Assembly: GCA_900107365.1 (NCBI GenBank)
Contig: FNPS01000013.1
Span: 1-64,000 of the forward strand
Direction of reading: 5' to 3'
Origin: Flavobacterium aquidurense
GTDB taxonomy: Bacteria > Bacteroidota > Bacteroidia > Flavobacteriales > Flavobacteriaceae
DNA: 64,000 nucleotides
Shown: positions 51,580 to 60,847 of the stretch, piece by piece
Numbering within the stretch: position 1 is the stretch's first letter
How the letters are laid out: every line of letters begins with the position of its first letter
Position numbers and translations under genes: made by a program
The notes under the pieces: generated by a model
The model's input: only the letters and a program-made list of their open reading frames with translations
Database searches by the model: none
What the model was told of the DNA's origin: nothing

Positions 51580-54500
51580 ATGTATTTTAAACTTTCCTAT
51601 TTAAATCTAAAAAGAATTGTCTTTTTAGTAATGGCGTTAATGGCCATTCAAAATGGTTACAGTACAACTAATTTCCTAGAAAATTCAAAAGTAAAAAATA
51701 AAATAGAAAAAGCTACACTTGTTTCTATTTTTTCAAAATTAAGCCAACAAACCGATTATAAATTTAGCTACGGGCAAGCTATTATTGCTGATAATACGGT
51801 TTACACGGTAAATTATACAAACGAATCGATTGCACTAATTTTAAGTGATCTTTCTAAAAAAGCTAATTTCAATTATAATATTAATGGAAAATTAGTTTTA
51901 ATTCAGAAAACAGCTGCTCCAAAAGCGACAACTCAAACAGCGGTTGACAGAATTAAGGTAAAAGGAAAAATTGTTGATGAAAACAAAGTGCCAATTCCTG
52001 GTGCAACGATCATGGAAACGAGTTCTTCAAACGCTACAGTAACCAATTTTGATGGTGAATTTGAAATTACAGTTGGAGAAGGTAAAACGATCCAGGTTTC
52101 TTACATGGGTTATAAAACAAAAACTTTGGCTGCACAAAATGGGTTTATGACTATTCAGTTGGAGCCAAATACAGCAGAATTAGCAGAGGTTTTAGTTGTA
52201 GGTTACGGTAAACAATCTAAAAAAGATGTTACGGGAGCTGTTACGCAATTAGAAGCAGCAAACTTTAAACAGGGTATTTCAACTTCTCCAGATCAATTAT
52301 TACAAGGAAAAGTAGCTGGTGTTCGTGTGGTGAGTACAAGTGGTGAGCCGGGAGCGGGCGTAAATGTTACGATTCGTGGAGTTGGTTCTATCAGAAGCGG
52401 AAGTACACCTTTGTTTGTAGTTGACGGAGTGCCATTGTCTAATGATGATGTAAGCCCTGGTGCTAGTAATGTAGGTTTTGGAAGTTCGCAGGCCAAAAAT
52501 CCTTTGAACTTTTTGAACAATAGCGATATCGAATCGATTACTGTTCTTAAAGATGCTTCGGCAGCGGCAATTTACGGTGCGAGAGGATCTAATGGGGTAG
52601 TTTTGGTAACGACTAAAAAAGGATCTAAAGGTGAAGGAACTTTGACTTTTGATTCTTATACCGGAATTTCGAATGTTGCCAATAAATTAGATGTTTTAAA
52701 TGCTGACCAATACAGAAAAGCGATTAAAGATCCGGCGTTTGATCATGGTGGAAACACAGATTGGCAGGATGTAATTTACAGAACAGCTATTACAACAAAT
52801 AACTCACTGGCTTTTTCTAAACAAACAGAAACAGGAAATTATTATGCTTCTGCTGCGCAAATGAATCAGGAAGGGATTATCAGAAACAGTAATTTCAAAC
52901 GTATGTCGGGTAGAATTAATGCAGCCGAATCATTTTTGGATAACAAACGTCTGAAAGTAAAATTGAATCTTACAGCGAGTGAAACTAAAGATGACGGAGT
53001 TCCAACGAGTGATGACGGAGGTTCTAACGGACAATTGATCGTTCATACTTTAATGGCGAATCCAACAAGATCTGTTTTTGATGCCAACGGAAAGTACACT
53101 AACTTTAATATGAACGCACATTACAATCCAGCTTATTTATTAAGTATTTATGATGACCAGACGCGTACATTAAGAGTTTTGGCCAATTTAGAAGCATCAT
53201 TGCGAATTGTTGACGGACTGGAGTATAAATTGAATATTGGTTTTGACCGTTCTGCAGCAGAAAGAAATACTACAATTTATCCAAACTTAACCGATTTAAA
53301 TCCTAAAGGAAAATACGTTCAGAATAATCTGGATTCAAGAAACTCTTTGATCGAGCATTATTTGACTTACAATTTGTTATTAGACAAACATAAATTTGAA
53401 GCTTTAGGTGGATTTTCGTATCAAAAGTTTGAAAGATCAGGAACAAGTTTTAGTATTGACGGAATTACAAATCAGGGAGTTGGTGTGCCACCTTCTATCA
53501 ATCCTGGATTTGCAGGAACACAATCAGGCGTTTCAGGATATGCACAGGAAAACGAATTGCAGTCTTATTTTGGAAGAGTAAATTATACTTTCAATAACAA
53601 ATATCTTTTAACTGCTTCGATGAGAGCGGACGGTTCAACTCGTTTTGGAGAAAATAACAAATACGGTTACTTTCCGTCAGCTGCTTTGGGTTGGAATATC
53701 TCTAAAGAAAAATTCTTAGAAAATGCAACGGCTGTTAGTAATTTAAAATTAAGATTAAGCTGGGGACAAACCGGAAATCAGGAAGTAGAGAATAAAATTA
53801 CTCAGGCAAGTTATTCATTGGCAGGTGCTGACGGATATTATTTATATAACGATTTGAATTTGGTAAACGGAGTATCAGTAAACAGAACACCAAATCCAGA
53901 TTTAAAATGGGAAGTTGTAACACAATACAATGCTGGTTTAGATTTTAGTTTTTGGAAAGACAAATTCTACGGAACTTTAGATTATTTCAACAAAACAACA
54001 ACAGATGCCATTTTGAATGTACCTTCTCAGGCATTGAGTCCAACCACTACAATCTGGACCAATATTGACGGAAAAATAATCAATACCGGCTTTGAGTTTA
54101 TGCTTGGATCTAAATTAATTGATAAAAAAGATTTCTCCTGGAGCATTGATATGAACGGTGCAACTTTAGATAACAAAATTGAAGATTTACCAGTTTCAGA
54201 AATTTTAACCGGAACCATTTCAGGGCCAGGACAATCAGGAGTAAATGCTAATATTTACAAAAGTGGTTATGCTGCAGGATCTTTCTATTTGTTACAACAT
54301 ACAGGTTTTGATGCAAACGGAGCGAATGTCTTTAAAGATCAAAACGGAGACGGAAAAATTGACAACAGCGACAGGGTGATTATTGAAGGAGCCTTGCCAA
54401 CTTTTTATTACGGATTTAATAGCGATATAAGATACAAAAACTTTACGTTCTCTTTCTCAATCATTGGTCAGACCGGAGGGTATTTATTAAATAATACAGG

Positions 54501-54864
54501 GTTAAACGCATTAAACATAAACAACTTAGCTTCTGACAGAAACGTGGCTACAGGATATTATGAGTCGGGTGCAAATGCTACAAACTCGCCAATTTTATCG
54601 ACACTTTTCTTAGAAAAATCAGATTTCATCCGATTGAATACGGCTCGTGTTGGATATAATTTCGATTTAAAAGGAATGAACTGGATCAATGGATTGACAC
54701 TTTATGTTACAGGACAAAACTTAATTACAATTACCAATTACTCAGGTTATGATCCTTTAATCAACAGTCCAAAATCAAACGGAGGAAATCAATCTATAGG
54801 TATTGATTATGCTAGTTATCCAACTTCCAGAACGTTCAGTTTTGGAGCAACTTTAAAATTATAA
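51580..54864 (+). CDS. STN-domain SusC/RagA-family TonB-dependent transporter
   Basis: A 1094-residue outer-membrane transporter. After the signal comes an STN domain (about 50-105, TLVSIFSKLSQQTDYKFSYG), which signals to FecR-type anti-sigma factors. A carboxypeptidase-regulatory-like domain (VKGKIVDENKVPIPGATIME) follows, then LVVGYGKQSKKDVTGAV, the plug with YGARGSNGVVLVTTKKGS, and a barrel ending FSFGATLKL. The ligand is unknown, since no polysaccharide enzyme follows. Confidence 0.93.
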   Translation: MYFKLSYLNLKRIVFLVMALMAIQNGYSTTNFLENSKVKNKIEKATLVSIFSKLSQQTDYKFSYGQAIIADNTVYTVNYTNESIALILSDLSKKANFNYNINGKLVLIQKTAAPKATTQTAVDRIKVKGKIVDENKVPIPGATIMETSSSNATVTNFDGEFEITVGEGKTIQVSYMGYKTKTLAAQNGFMTIQLEPNTAELAEVLVVGYGKQSKKDVTGAVTQLEAANFKQGISTSPDQLLQGKVAGVRVVSTSGEPGAGVNVTIRGVGSIRSGSTPLFVVDGVPLSNDDVSPGASNVGFGSSQAKNPLNFLNNSDIESITVLKDASAAAIYGARGSNGVVLVTTKKGSKGEGTLTFDSYTGISNVANKLDVLNADQYRKAIKDPAFDHGGNTDWQDVIYRTAITTNNSLAFSKQTETGNYYASAAQMNQEGIIRNSNFKRMSGRINAAESFLDNKRLKVKLNLTASETKDDGVPTSDDGGSNGQLIVHTLMANPTRSVFDANGKYTNFNMNAHYNPAYLLSIYDDQTRTLRVLANLEASLRIVDGLEYKLNIGFDRSAAERNTTIYPNLTDLNPKGKYVQNNLDSRNSLIEHYLTYNLLLDKHKFEALGGFSYQKFERSGTSFSIDGITNQGVGVPPSINPGFAGTQSGVSGYAQENELQSYFGRVNYTFNNKYLLTASMRADGSTRFGENNKYGYFPSAALGWNISKEKFLENATAVSNLKLRLSWGQTGNQEVENKITQASYSLAGADGYYLYNDLNLVNGVSVNRTPNPDLKWEVVTQYNAGLDFSFWKDKFYGTLDYFNKTTTDAILNVPSQALSPTTTIWTNIDGKIINTGFEFMLGSKLIDKKDFSWSIDMNGATLDNKIEDLPVSEILTGTISGPGQSGVNANIYKSGYAAGSFYLLQHTGFDANGANVFKDQNGDGKIDNSDRVIIEGALPTFYYGFNSDIRYKNFTFSFSIIGQTGGYLLNNTGLNALNINNLASDRNVATGYYESGANATNSPILSTLFLEKSDFIRLNTARVGYNFDLKGMNWINGLTLYVTGQNLITITNYSGYDPLINSPKSNGGNQSIGIDYASYPTSRTFSFGATLKL

Positions 54865-54869
54865 TTATT

Positions 54870-56639
54870 ATGAAGACAAATACATTTTTTAATATAAAAT
54901 TAATCACATTGTTCTCTTTCATCTGGTTGTTTGCCAGCTGTACAGATCTTGACGAAGTTGTTCTGGATGAAGTATTGGGAAACAATGCTTCCAATCCGGC
55001 TGGTGCACTTGCGGCCGCTTATGATCGTTTAGGAGACGGAACTTTTGTGGATCACGGAGGCGTTTTTTCTTTGCAGGAATATACTACAGATGAAGCTATC
55101 TTGCCAACCCGCGGAAGTGACTGGGGAGATGGAGGAAAATGGAGAGACATGCATGAGTTTACATGGAAATCTGACAATGCCATTGTTGGTGACAACTGGA
55201 ACAAATTGACAAACGGAATCACACGTTCCTTAACAGCAATTCAATCTGTAGAAGAAAGCTCAATACCGGAGAAAAAATTGTTTTTGGCAGAAGCCAAAGC
55301 TCTTTTAGCTTATTATATGTATACTACTTTGGATTTGTACGGACAAGTACCTTACAGAGATCCAATGAACCCGAATGCACCTTTGCAAATTTTAAAAGCC
55401 GATACTCAAATAGACAAATTAATTACAGATGTTGAAGCTTTGATTCCTGATTTGGCTCCTATGGGAGAACAACAAACGCACAATGGACGTTTTACAAAAG
55501 AAGCAGCTTATGGTTTTTTAAGTACCATGTATTTGAACCGTGCCGTTTTTAAAGACCGTTACAATGCAACATCCAGTTTTAATTTTAGCGAGCCTGCTGT
55601 AAGTGGAGGAGGAACAGATATGGATCGTGTTATTTATTATACGTCATTATTAATTAATTCTGGGAAGTATAGTTTAGAAAGCGATTATTTCAAAAACTTT
55701 GCGAGAGACAATGACAAAGGAAAGGAGCTTATTTTTGCTATTTCTCAAAAGATAGATTACATCCGTAATGGTTCTAACAGTTTTGCTTATGTATGTATGG
55801 AGCGTAATCAGAGAGCGTCTGCGGCTAACAGAGGAACAAATGCTGCCTGTACAACTCCGGAATTTTATGCAACCTGGGACGATAATCACGATGATCCGAG
55901 ATTTCAACAACACTATCGCTACGCAGATGGTACCTGGTTTATGAATGATGGTACCGATGTAAGTGTACCTGCAACAGATATTGTACCTAAAAGTGCTAAT
56001 TTACCATGGTTTCACTTTAACAGAGGTATTCAGGCCGGACTTCAATATGGTCCAATATTATTGCCTTCAGGATCTTTAGAAATGGTGGGCGGACGTATTA
56101 AAGTTTCTCCATTGTTTATGGAGAAAAGCACGACTACCAGAATGGATTTCACTCCATCATTAACGTTCAAAAATCCGGCTCAGGCTGTTTTTGCCCAGAA
56201 CGAAATCAATCAGGGAGCGCGTGTTTTTAAATATGAATTTGATCCCGAAGGAGGAAACGGTAACAGTAATGTTGATATTCCGTTGTTTCGTTTAGGAGGT
56301 ATTTACACTATGAGGGCTGAGGCGTATTTCAGAAAAGGAAGTAACGGACTAGCAATGGAAGATTTAAACAAATTACGTACCAGTAGAAAAAGAGAATCTT
56401 TGTATGCAAGTGCTCCGGGAAAAGCACTTACTTCTTTAGATGCGACTCAACTGTATAAAGAAATAGGTTTCGAATTGTATTGGGAACTGTACAGAAGACC
56501 ACAAATGATCCGTTTTGGAAAATTTGATTTACCGGGAACTGCAAAAGCAGCTTCACAGCCTTTTAGAAGAGTATTCCCAATTCCGCAGTCGACAATTGAT
56601 GTGACTAAAGAATTCAAACAAAATCAAGGATACAATTAG
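54870..56639 (+). CDS. SusD/RagB-family lipoprotein
   Basis: A 589-residue lipoprotein (LITLFSFIWLFASCTDLDE). TPR-like segments include AEAKALLAYYMYTTLDLYGQ followed by VPYRDP. The C-terminus has LYKEIGFELYWELYRRPQMI, the SusD family's RLxFEx-like region. It is transcribed five bases after its SusC partner and ends in a strong terminator. Confidence 0.92.
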   Translation: MKTNTFFNIKLITLFSFIWLFASCTDLDEVVLDEVLGNNASNPAGALAAAYDRLGDGTFVDHGGVFSLQEYTTDEAILPTRGSDWGDGGKWRDMHEFTWKSDNAIVGDNWNKLTNGITRSLTAIQSVEESSIPEKKLFLAEAKALLAYYMYTTLDLYGQVPYRDPMNPNAPLQILKADTQIDKLITDVEALIPDLAPMGEQQTHNGRFTKEAAYGFLSTMYLNRAVFKDRYNATSSFNFSEPAVSGGGTDMDRVIYYTSLLINSGKYSLESDYFKNFARDNDKGKELIFAISQKIDYIRNGSNSFAYVCMERNQRASAANRGTNAACTTPEFYATWDDNHDDPRFQQHYRYADGTWFMNDGTDVSVPATDIVPKSANLPWFHFNRGIQAGLQYGPILLPSGSLEMVGGRIKVSPLFMEKSTTTRMDFTPSLTFKNPAQAVFAQNEINQGARVFKYEFDPEGGNGNSNVDIPLFRLGGIYTMRAEAYFRKGSNGLAMEDLNKLRTSRKRESLYASAPGKALTSLDATQLYKEIGFELYWELYRRPQMIRFGKFDLPGTAKAASQPFRRVFPIPQSTIDVTKEFKQNQGYN

Positions 56640-56674
56640 TTTTGTGTTAGTTTATTTTTATTTATTTTTTTACA

Positions 56675-56709
56675 AAAAGCCTGTCCCAGAAAGACAGGCT
56701 TTTGTTTTT
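56675..56709 (+). terminator. Terminator of the sigma/SusCD unit
   Basis: AAAAGCCTGTC and GACAGGCTTTT form a perfect 11-bp stem with a 7-base loop, then a T-run. It is symmetrical enough to serve the convergent gene as well. Confidence 0.85.
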
Positions 56710-56725
56710 TTCTAAGTGTTTAAAT

Positions 56726-58045
56726 TTAAATAGACGGATTAAAATGAACTTCTTCATATAAGTCCCAAATGCTGCCAGTACTTACAGCTTCCTTCATTTG
56801 GGCCATGATAATATTTTCTCCATCGCATCTTAAATTGATCATTCCGTATTTGATTCTGTTAGTGCTGTCAATAGAGCGGGCTAGTTCTGTCGAAAAAACC
56901 AGCGGTCTTTTTGATTTTGTATATTTTCCGGCACACCCAATAGCATCGGCTCTTGGGTGAGAATAGGTTTCATTATCGCCTGATGAAATTACGGTCGCGT
57001 ACGGATTTACCTGATTCATAAATTCGGTTGTAAATTCAGATGCTCCGTGGTGACATGATTTGGCTACATCTACTTCAAACGGATTTGTGTTTTGATAATG
57101 CTCCATCAAATGCTCTTCAGCAGGAATGTTTAAATCTCCTCCGTATAAAAACCAACGATTTCCGTAAGTGATCTTCAAAACAAGACTATGTCCGTTTATC
57201 GTATGGGCTTCATCATCAAAATATTTGTAAGCCAATTTAGCATTGATTAGCGAAGTCACCGGACCTAAAGCTTCAATTTTGAAATTTTTATTGTTGATTA
57301 ATTTCTGCGGAATAACACTGGTATGATCCAGACGCTGAAAATTGGCTAATCGTCCCTGAGAAGTAGCATTGTTGACTGCGGCCAGAAACTTCTCCTGCAA
57401 ATCAAGCATACCGCCTTTTAGCTTTAAGGCATTAAATTCTGCCAAAGTACTAAAGGAAGTTTCGAGAAAGTATTCATTTCCCTGTTTGGATTTCTTTCCT
57501 AATTCGGTATTGTATTCCAGCTTTGGAAAATTCACTTTTGCGTTATTGAATTTCGCAATTCCGTTATGATAAATAGTTCCGATGGTATAATGATCATCGT
57601 TGATAATATCAATTAAGCCCTGATAATGATCTTTATCAAAATGACTGATAAAGATATAATCCAGATGTACTTTCTTATTTTGATCAAAATAATATTTGTA
57701 TTGCCATTTGCTCAAATAATGACTTAAGTTATCATTTGGTCCACCGTCAATAATAATCTTCAATCCGTTTTCATCATTTCCCACTTCAATCAAAGCACCA
57801 TCACCCTGACCAACATCCACATAAAAACATTTTAGGGATGGAGATAACCCAATACAGCTTTTATCAATCCATCCTTCTTTACTAAAGGCATAAATTTTTT
57901 GCCAATTGCCATTTTCTTCGGGTAAAATCTTAACAAATGACCCCATTAAAATGGTGTTATTCTTTGATTTTGGTTTTCCGTCTGTTCCAATGCTTTTATA
58001 CACTTGTGCATAAAGCGCTGTAACTACTTTGTAAACTTCTGCCAT
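56726..58045 (-). CDS. MBL-fold hydrolase with N-terminal SH3-like domain
   Basis: A 439-residue protein. Residues 1-65 look like a bacterial SH3 domain (VKILPEENGNWQKIYAFSKE then GWIDKS). From about residue 70 comes a ComEC/Rec2-type metallo-beta-lactamase domain: YVDVGQGDGALIEV, FISHFDKDHYQGL (metal ligands), YGGDLNIPAEEHLM, KSCHHGASEFTTEF and VISSGDNETYSHP. No signal or membrane segments are seen, so it is probably a soluble phosphodiesterase or nuclease-like enzyme. Stand-alone proteins of this type are often found near defence genes, but none was recognised here. Confidence 0.82.
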   Translation of the reverse strand: MAEVYKVVTALYAQVYKSIGTDGKPKSKNNTILMGSFVKILPEENGNWQKIYAFSKEGWIDKSCIGLSPSLKCFYVDVGQGDGALIEVGNDENGLKIIIDGGPNDNLSHYLSKWQYKYYFDQNKKVHLDYIFISHFDKDHYQGLIDIINDDHYTIGTIYHNGIAKFNNAKVNFPKLEYNTELGKKSKQGNEYFLETSFSTLAEFNALKLKGGMLDLQEKFLAAVNNATSQGRLANFQRLDHTSVIPQKLINNKNFKIEALGPVTSLINAKLAYKYFDDEAHTINGHSLVLKITYGNRWFLYGGDLNIPAEEHLMEHYQNTNPFEVDVAKSCHHGASEFTTEFMNQVNPYATVISSGDNETYSHPRADAIGCAGKYTKSKRPLVFSTELARSIDSTNRIKYGMINLRCDGENIIMAQMKEAVSTGSIWDLYEEVHFNPSI

Positions 58046-58369
58046 GCTAATTATGATTTAAAGTTAATAAGAGCGTACTTTTTTTTGCGGGATAGCTTCA
58101 GAATTTAATTGCAAATATATGAAAATCAGGTATATAGATATGTTTTGTTTGTGTTATTGTTTTAAGGGCAATTTTGTTTTTTAGATATTTTGAGAGTTGT
58201 TTTGTGTTTTAATGACAAAAAAATAATATGATATATCCATTTTATTGGTTTCAAATTATAAAATGAAACCATTAAAAGGCAATACTTCGGAAATTTATTT
58301 TTATTTCTATTTAGCTTTGAAAAACAATTAATAAATCAAGAAAGTTAATCAAACTAAAAATCAAACATT
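58046..58369. other. Intergenic stretch without a recognised gene
   Basis: About 320 AT-rich bases between divergent genes. I see no clear open frame, tandem repeat or hairpin here. Promoters for both neighbours must be present, but no convincing TTTG/TAnnTTTG pair was found. Confidence 0.35.
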
Positions 58370-59020
58370 ATGAAAAAGTATCACTTATTATTCGCAGTTT
58401 TTTTCTTTTCGCTGGCAATGTCAGCTCAAAGTTCAGGATCGTTTTTGCTTAATTTGTATGGAGGTTATACCTTTTCGGATAAGGTAGAATTTGACTCCTC
58501 ATATGCAAAAGTAGAAGATGGTTTTGAGTATGGTGCAGGATTGGAATATTTCTTTATTGATAACCAATCAATTGAATTAAAATATAACCGACTTGATACA
58601 CATATGCCTCTATATACATATCTTCCTATACCTGCGGCTGGTATTCCTGCTAATGGTCAGGTTAATGCCGGAAATGATAAAGGGGCGATTAATTATGTAT
58701 TAGCAGATTACACCTATTATTTCGGATCAAGCGCGTCTAAAGCTATGCCATATTTAGGTGCTGGTGCCGGTATTGCTATTCTTGAAACACCGCAAAGTGG
58801 AAGCGGAACTTATTTTGCCTGGGAAATTAAAGCCGGTGTAAAAGTAAAAACCAATTCACCATTATCACTTAATTTTAATGCTTATTTACAATCGATGTCT
58901 GCAGCTGTTGGATATGATTATTATTGGGATTACTATTGGGGTCCTGTAGCAGTTAGTGATTATGCATCAACATTTCAATTTGGACTTGGAGTTGCTCTAA
59001 GCTACGACTTTAGTAAATAA
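58370..59020 (+). CDS. Outer-membrane beta-barrel protein
   Basis: A 216-residue protein with signal MKKYHLLFAVFFFSLAMSAQ. The body alternates glycine and aromatic residues in strands (FLLNLYGGYTFSDKVEF, FEYGAGLEYFFIDNQSIELK, AMPYLGAGAGIAIL) and ends with FQFGLGVALSYDFSK, an aromatic-rich final strand. It looks like a small eight-stranded barrel. Ligand unknown. It is followed by a small secreted protein 44 bases downstream, probably co-transcribed. Confidence 0.8.
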   Translation: MKKYHLLFAVFFFSLAMSAQSSGSFLLNLYGGYTFSDKVEFDSSYAKVEDGFEYGAGLEYFFIDNQSIELKYNRLDTHMPLYTYLPIPAAGIPANGQVNAGNDKGAINYVLADYTYYFGSSASKAMPYLGAGAGIAILETPQSGSGTYFAWEIKAGVKVKTNSPLSLNFNAYLQSMSAAVGYDYYWDYYWGPVAVSDYASTFQFGLGVALSYDFSK

Positions 59021-59064
59021 AAAAACAAGACATTAATTAAATTTCAATCTTACAATATAAAATC

Positions 59065-59556
59065 ATGAAAAAAATATTTTTATTAATTGTCTTAGCTATT
59101 ACTGCGGGTGGTTATGCACAAACGAGTTCCAGCCTTGCTGATGATGTTGCCGTAATTCAGAGTATTTATGGTAAATCTAAAGCAGATTTAGTCAAACAAT
59201 ATATGAACCTGACTGAACCACAGGCCTCGGCGTTTCAGAAAATTTATGACGAATATGAAACACAACGCAAAGCATTAGGACAAAAGAAAATGCAGTTAAT
59301 CAAAGATTATGCAGATAGTTATGATAATCTAGATGATACAAAAGCTGCAGAACTAACAGATTCAAATTTGAAAAACAACTTAGATTCTGATAAATTATTA
59401 TCCAAAACATATAGTAAAGTAAAAAAAGCTGTAGGTGGTCGTAATGCTGCAAAATTTGTTCAGTTAGAGCAATATCTGCAAGTGACCATACGAGGAGAAA
59501 TTCAGGATTCAATTCCTTTTATCGACGAAATAGATAAATCAAAAATTTCTAAATAA
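59065..59556 (+). CDS. Small secreted helical protein, Spy/CpxP-like
   Basis: A 163-residue protein with signal MKKIFLLIVLAITAGGYAQ. The mature part is mostly helical and charged, with MNLTEPQASAFQKIYDEYET resembling the LTxxQ motif of Spy/CpxP periplasmic proteins. The family assignment is tentative. It probably acts in the periplasm with the barrel gene upstream, and is followed by a very strong hairpin. Confidence 0.65.
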   Translation: MKKIFLLIVLAITAGGYAQTSSSLADDVAVIQSIYGKSKADLVKQYMNLTEPQASAFQKIYDEYETQRKALGQKKMQLIKDYADSYDNLDDTKAAELTDSNLKNNLDSDKLLSKTYSKVKKAVGGRNAAKFVQLEQYLQVTIRGEIQDSIPFIDEIDKSKISK

Positions 59557-59594
59557 AAAACAAATGCAACTCGTACGAGTTGCATTTGTTTTTT
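59555..59594 (+). terminator. Perfect 40-base palindromic terminator
   Basis: AAAAAACAAATGCAACTCGT is followed by its own reverse complement, ending in TTTTTT. The hairpin can close with a four-base loop at the centre (CGTACG). It is placed right after the stop of the secreted protein. Confidence 0.85.
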
Positions 59595-59596
59595 AT

Positions 59597-59734
59597 AGGT
59601 GCTGAGGTTCTAAGATACTAAGGTGCTGAGGTTCTAAGGTTCTGAGGTTCTAAGATGCTAAGATGCTAAGGTTCTAAGATTCTAAGATGCTAAGAGAAAA
59701 ACTTAGAACCTTAGTACCTCAGTACCTTAGTACC
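59597..59734. repeat. Twelve octamers and four inverted partners
   Basis: From 59597 to 59692 there are twelve perfectly in-phase 8-base words with consensus AGRTNCTR (AGGTGCTG, AGGTTCTA, AGATACTA and so on). After AGAGAAAAAC there are four inverted ones at 59703-59734: TTAGAACC, TTAGTACC, TCAGTACC, TTAGTACC. The arms can pair. No gene is involved. Confidence 0.85.
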
Positions 59735-59858
59735 TTTCTAAAAGATAGTTATTTTATAAAATACTATTGCAATGATATAATATGGAATACTAGAGTATTG
59801 TTATTTTTGATAGAGCTTCACAAAGCATTCAATTAATAATAATTCAAATAAGAATATC

Positions 59859-60233
59859 ATGATACATCAAATTGACACAACTGATAATATAGTCGCTTTT
59901 AGAGCATTGGCGGAGGTAACTAAAGATGATTTTCTCAGTGTGGTCATTCCTGCTGTTGAGCATTTAGTAAAGCAAACTAATGAAATTAATTTTTTATTAG
60001 TGCTGGATACTGATCTTGAAAATTTTACGGCCGGGGCCTGGCTTGAAGATGCGTTGCTTGGAATAAAACATCTTGGCAAATGGAAAAGAGCTGCTATTAT
60101 TTCAGATTCAGAAGATATTATTTCGTTTACAAACGGATTTAGTTATGTCGTTCCCGGAGAGTTCCACGGATTCAAAAAAATAGATTTTAATAAAGCCTTA
60201 AATTGGGTAGAGGGGAATATTAATTTAGCTTGA
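59859..60233 (+). CDS. SpoIIAA-like (STAS-related) protein
   Basis: A 124-residue protein. It begins MIHQIDTTDNIVAFRALAEV, continues FLLVLDTDLENFTAGAWLED and IKHLGKWKRAAIISDSEDI, and ends EFHGFKKIDFNKALNWVEG. This is the SpoIIAA-like family (COG-type STAS fold), widespread with no firm function. It is likely cytoplasmic and expressed alone. Confidence 0.82.
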   Translation: MIHQIDTTDNIVAFRALAEVTKDDFLSVVIPAVEHLVKQTNEINFLLVLDTDLENFTAGAWLEDALLGIKHLGKWKRAAIISDSEDIISFTNGFSYVVPGEFHGFKKIDFNKALNWVEGNINLA

Positions 60234-60247
60234 GATCAGGTTTTTTT

Positions 60248-60540
60248 GTTTCAAGTTTCAGGTTTGCTGGGCGTTAAAAAATAGCCACGAATTCACGAAT
60301 TTTTTTACATCATAGTAAATAAAAAATTCGTGAATTCGTGGCTAACTTTTTAGTATGTTATTTTGTTCCAACAAGACTTGAAACCTGAAACAAAGAAAAC
60401 CTAAAACAAAAAAATAGCCACGCCTTCATAAATTTTCTACATAACCGTAGGTATTCATAAATTTTCGTGGCTAATTTTATGATCAGATATTCCGTTCCAA
60501 CAACTTGAAACTTGAAACAAGAAAAACCTGAAACAAAAGT
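60248..60540. repeat. Tandem duplicated composite hairpin unit
   Basis: Two adjacent units (60282-60414 and 60415-60540) each hold a CCACGAAT-type hairpin followed by GTTCCAACAA and a TGAAACC-word block. The first hairpin has perfect 24-base arms (60282-60305 and 60321-60344, TAGCCACGAATTCACGAATT then TTTT). A reverse-complement word block (TTTCAAGTTTCAGGTTTG) lies at 60249. Confidence 0.75.
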
Positions 60541-60541
60541 T

Positions 60542-60811
60542 TTAGTGATTATACTCGATACCACTACTTTCAGTAGCTTCTTTTTTATCCTTTGAAATTT
60601 TTGATAGTTTTTTATAGCATGCTGAGGCTAACAAGGGTACTGCAAGACCTCCAACAATAGCTGCTGTTTTATTGTGCCCCACTTTCTTTAATACAGCACC
60701 TACAACAAGTGTACTTATACCTGCACAAAGTAAATTCTTAAAAGAAAGTTTTGATGCCGGATTTGGTGTTATTCCGTGTAACAATGGGTCTATGAAGTTT
60801 AAATTTTCCAT
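60542..60811 (-). CDS. Small glycine-rich membrane protein
   Basis: An 89-residue protein of unknown family. Two hydrophobic stretches (NLLCAGISTLVVGAVLKKVG and AAIVGGLAVPLLASACYKKL) suggest a small inner-membrane hairpin. The C-terminus is acidic and charged. It is the last of three minus-strand genes (60542-61632) with short gaps, probably one operon. Confidence 0.6.
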   Translation of the reverse strand: MENLNFIDPLLHGITPNPASKLSFKNLLCAGISTLVVGAVLKKVGHNKTAAIVGGLAVPLLASACYKKLSKISKDKKEATESSGIEYNH

Positions 60812-60847
60812 GATTATAATAATTTATTTGTTTGAACTTTTTGTATT

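Noticed and set aside
59597..59692. CRISPR-like array
   Set aside because: The units are only 8 bases with no spacers and no cas genes. It is a tandem word array.
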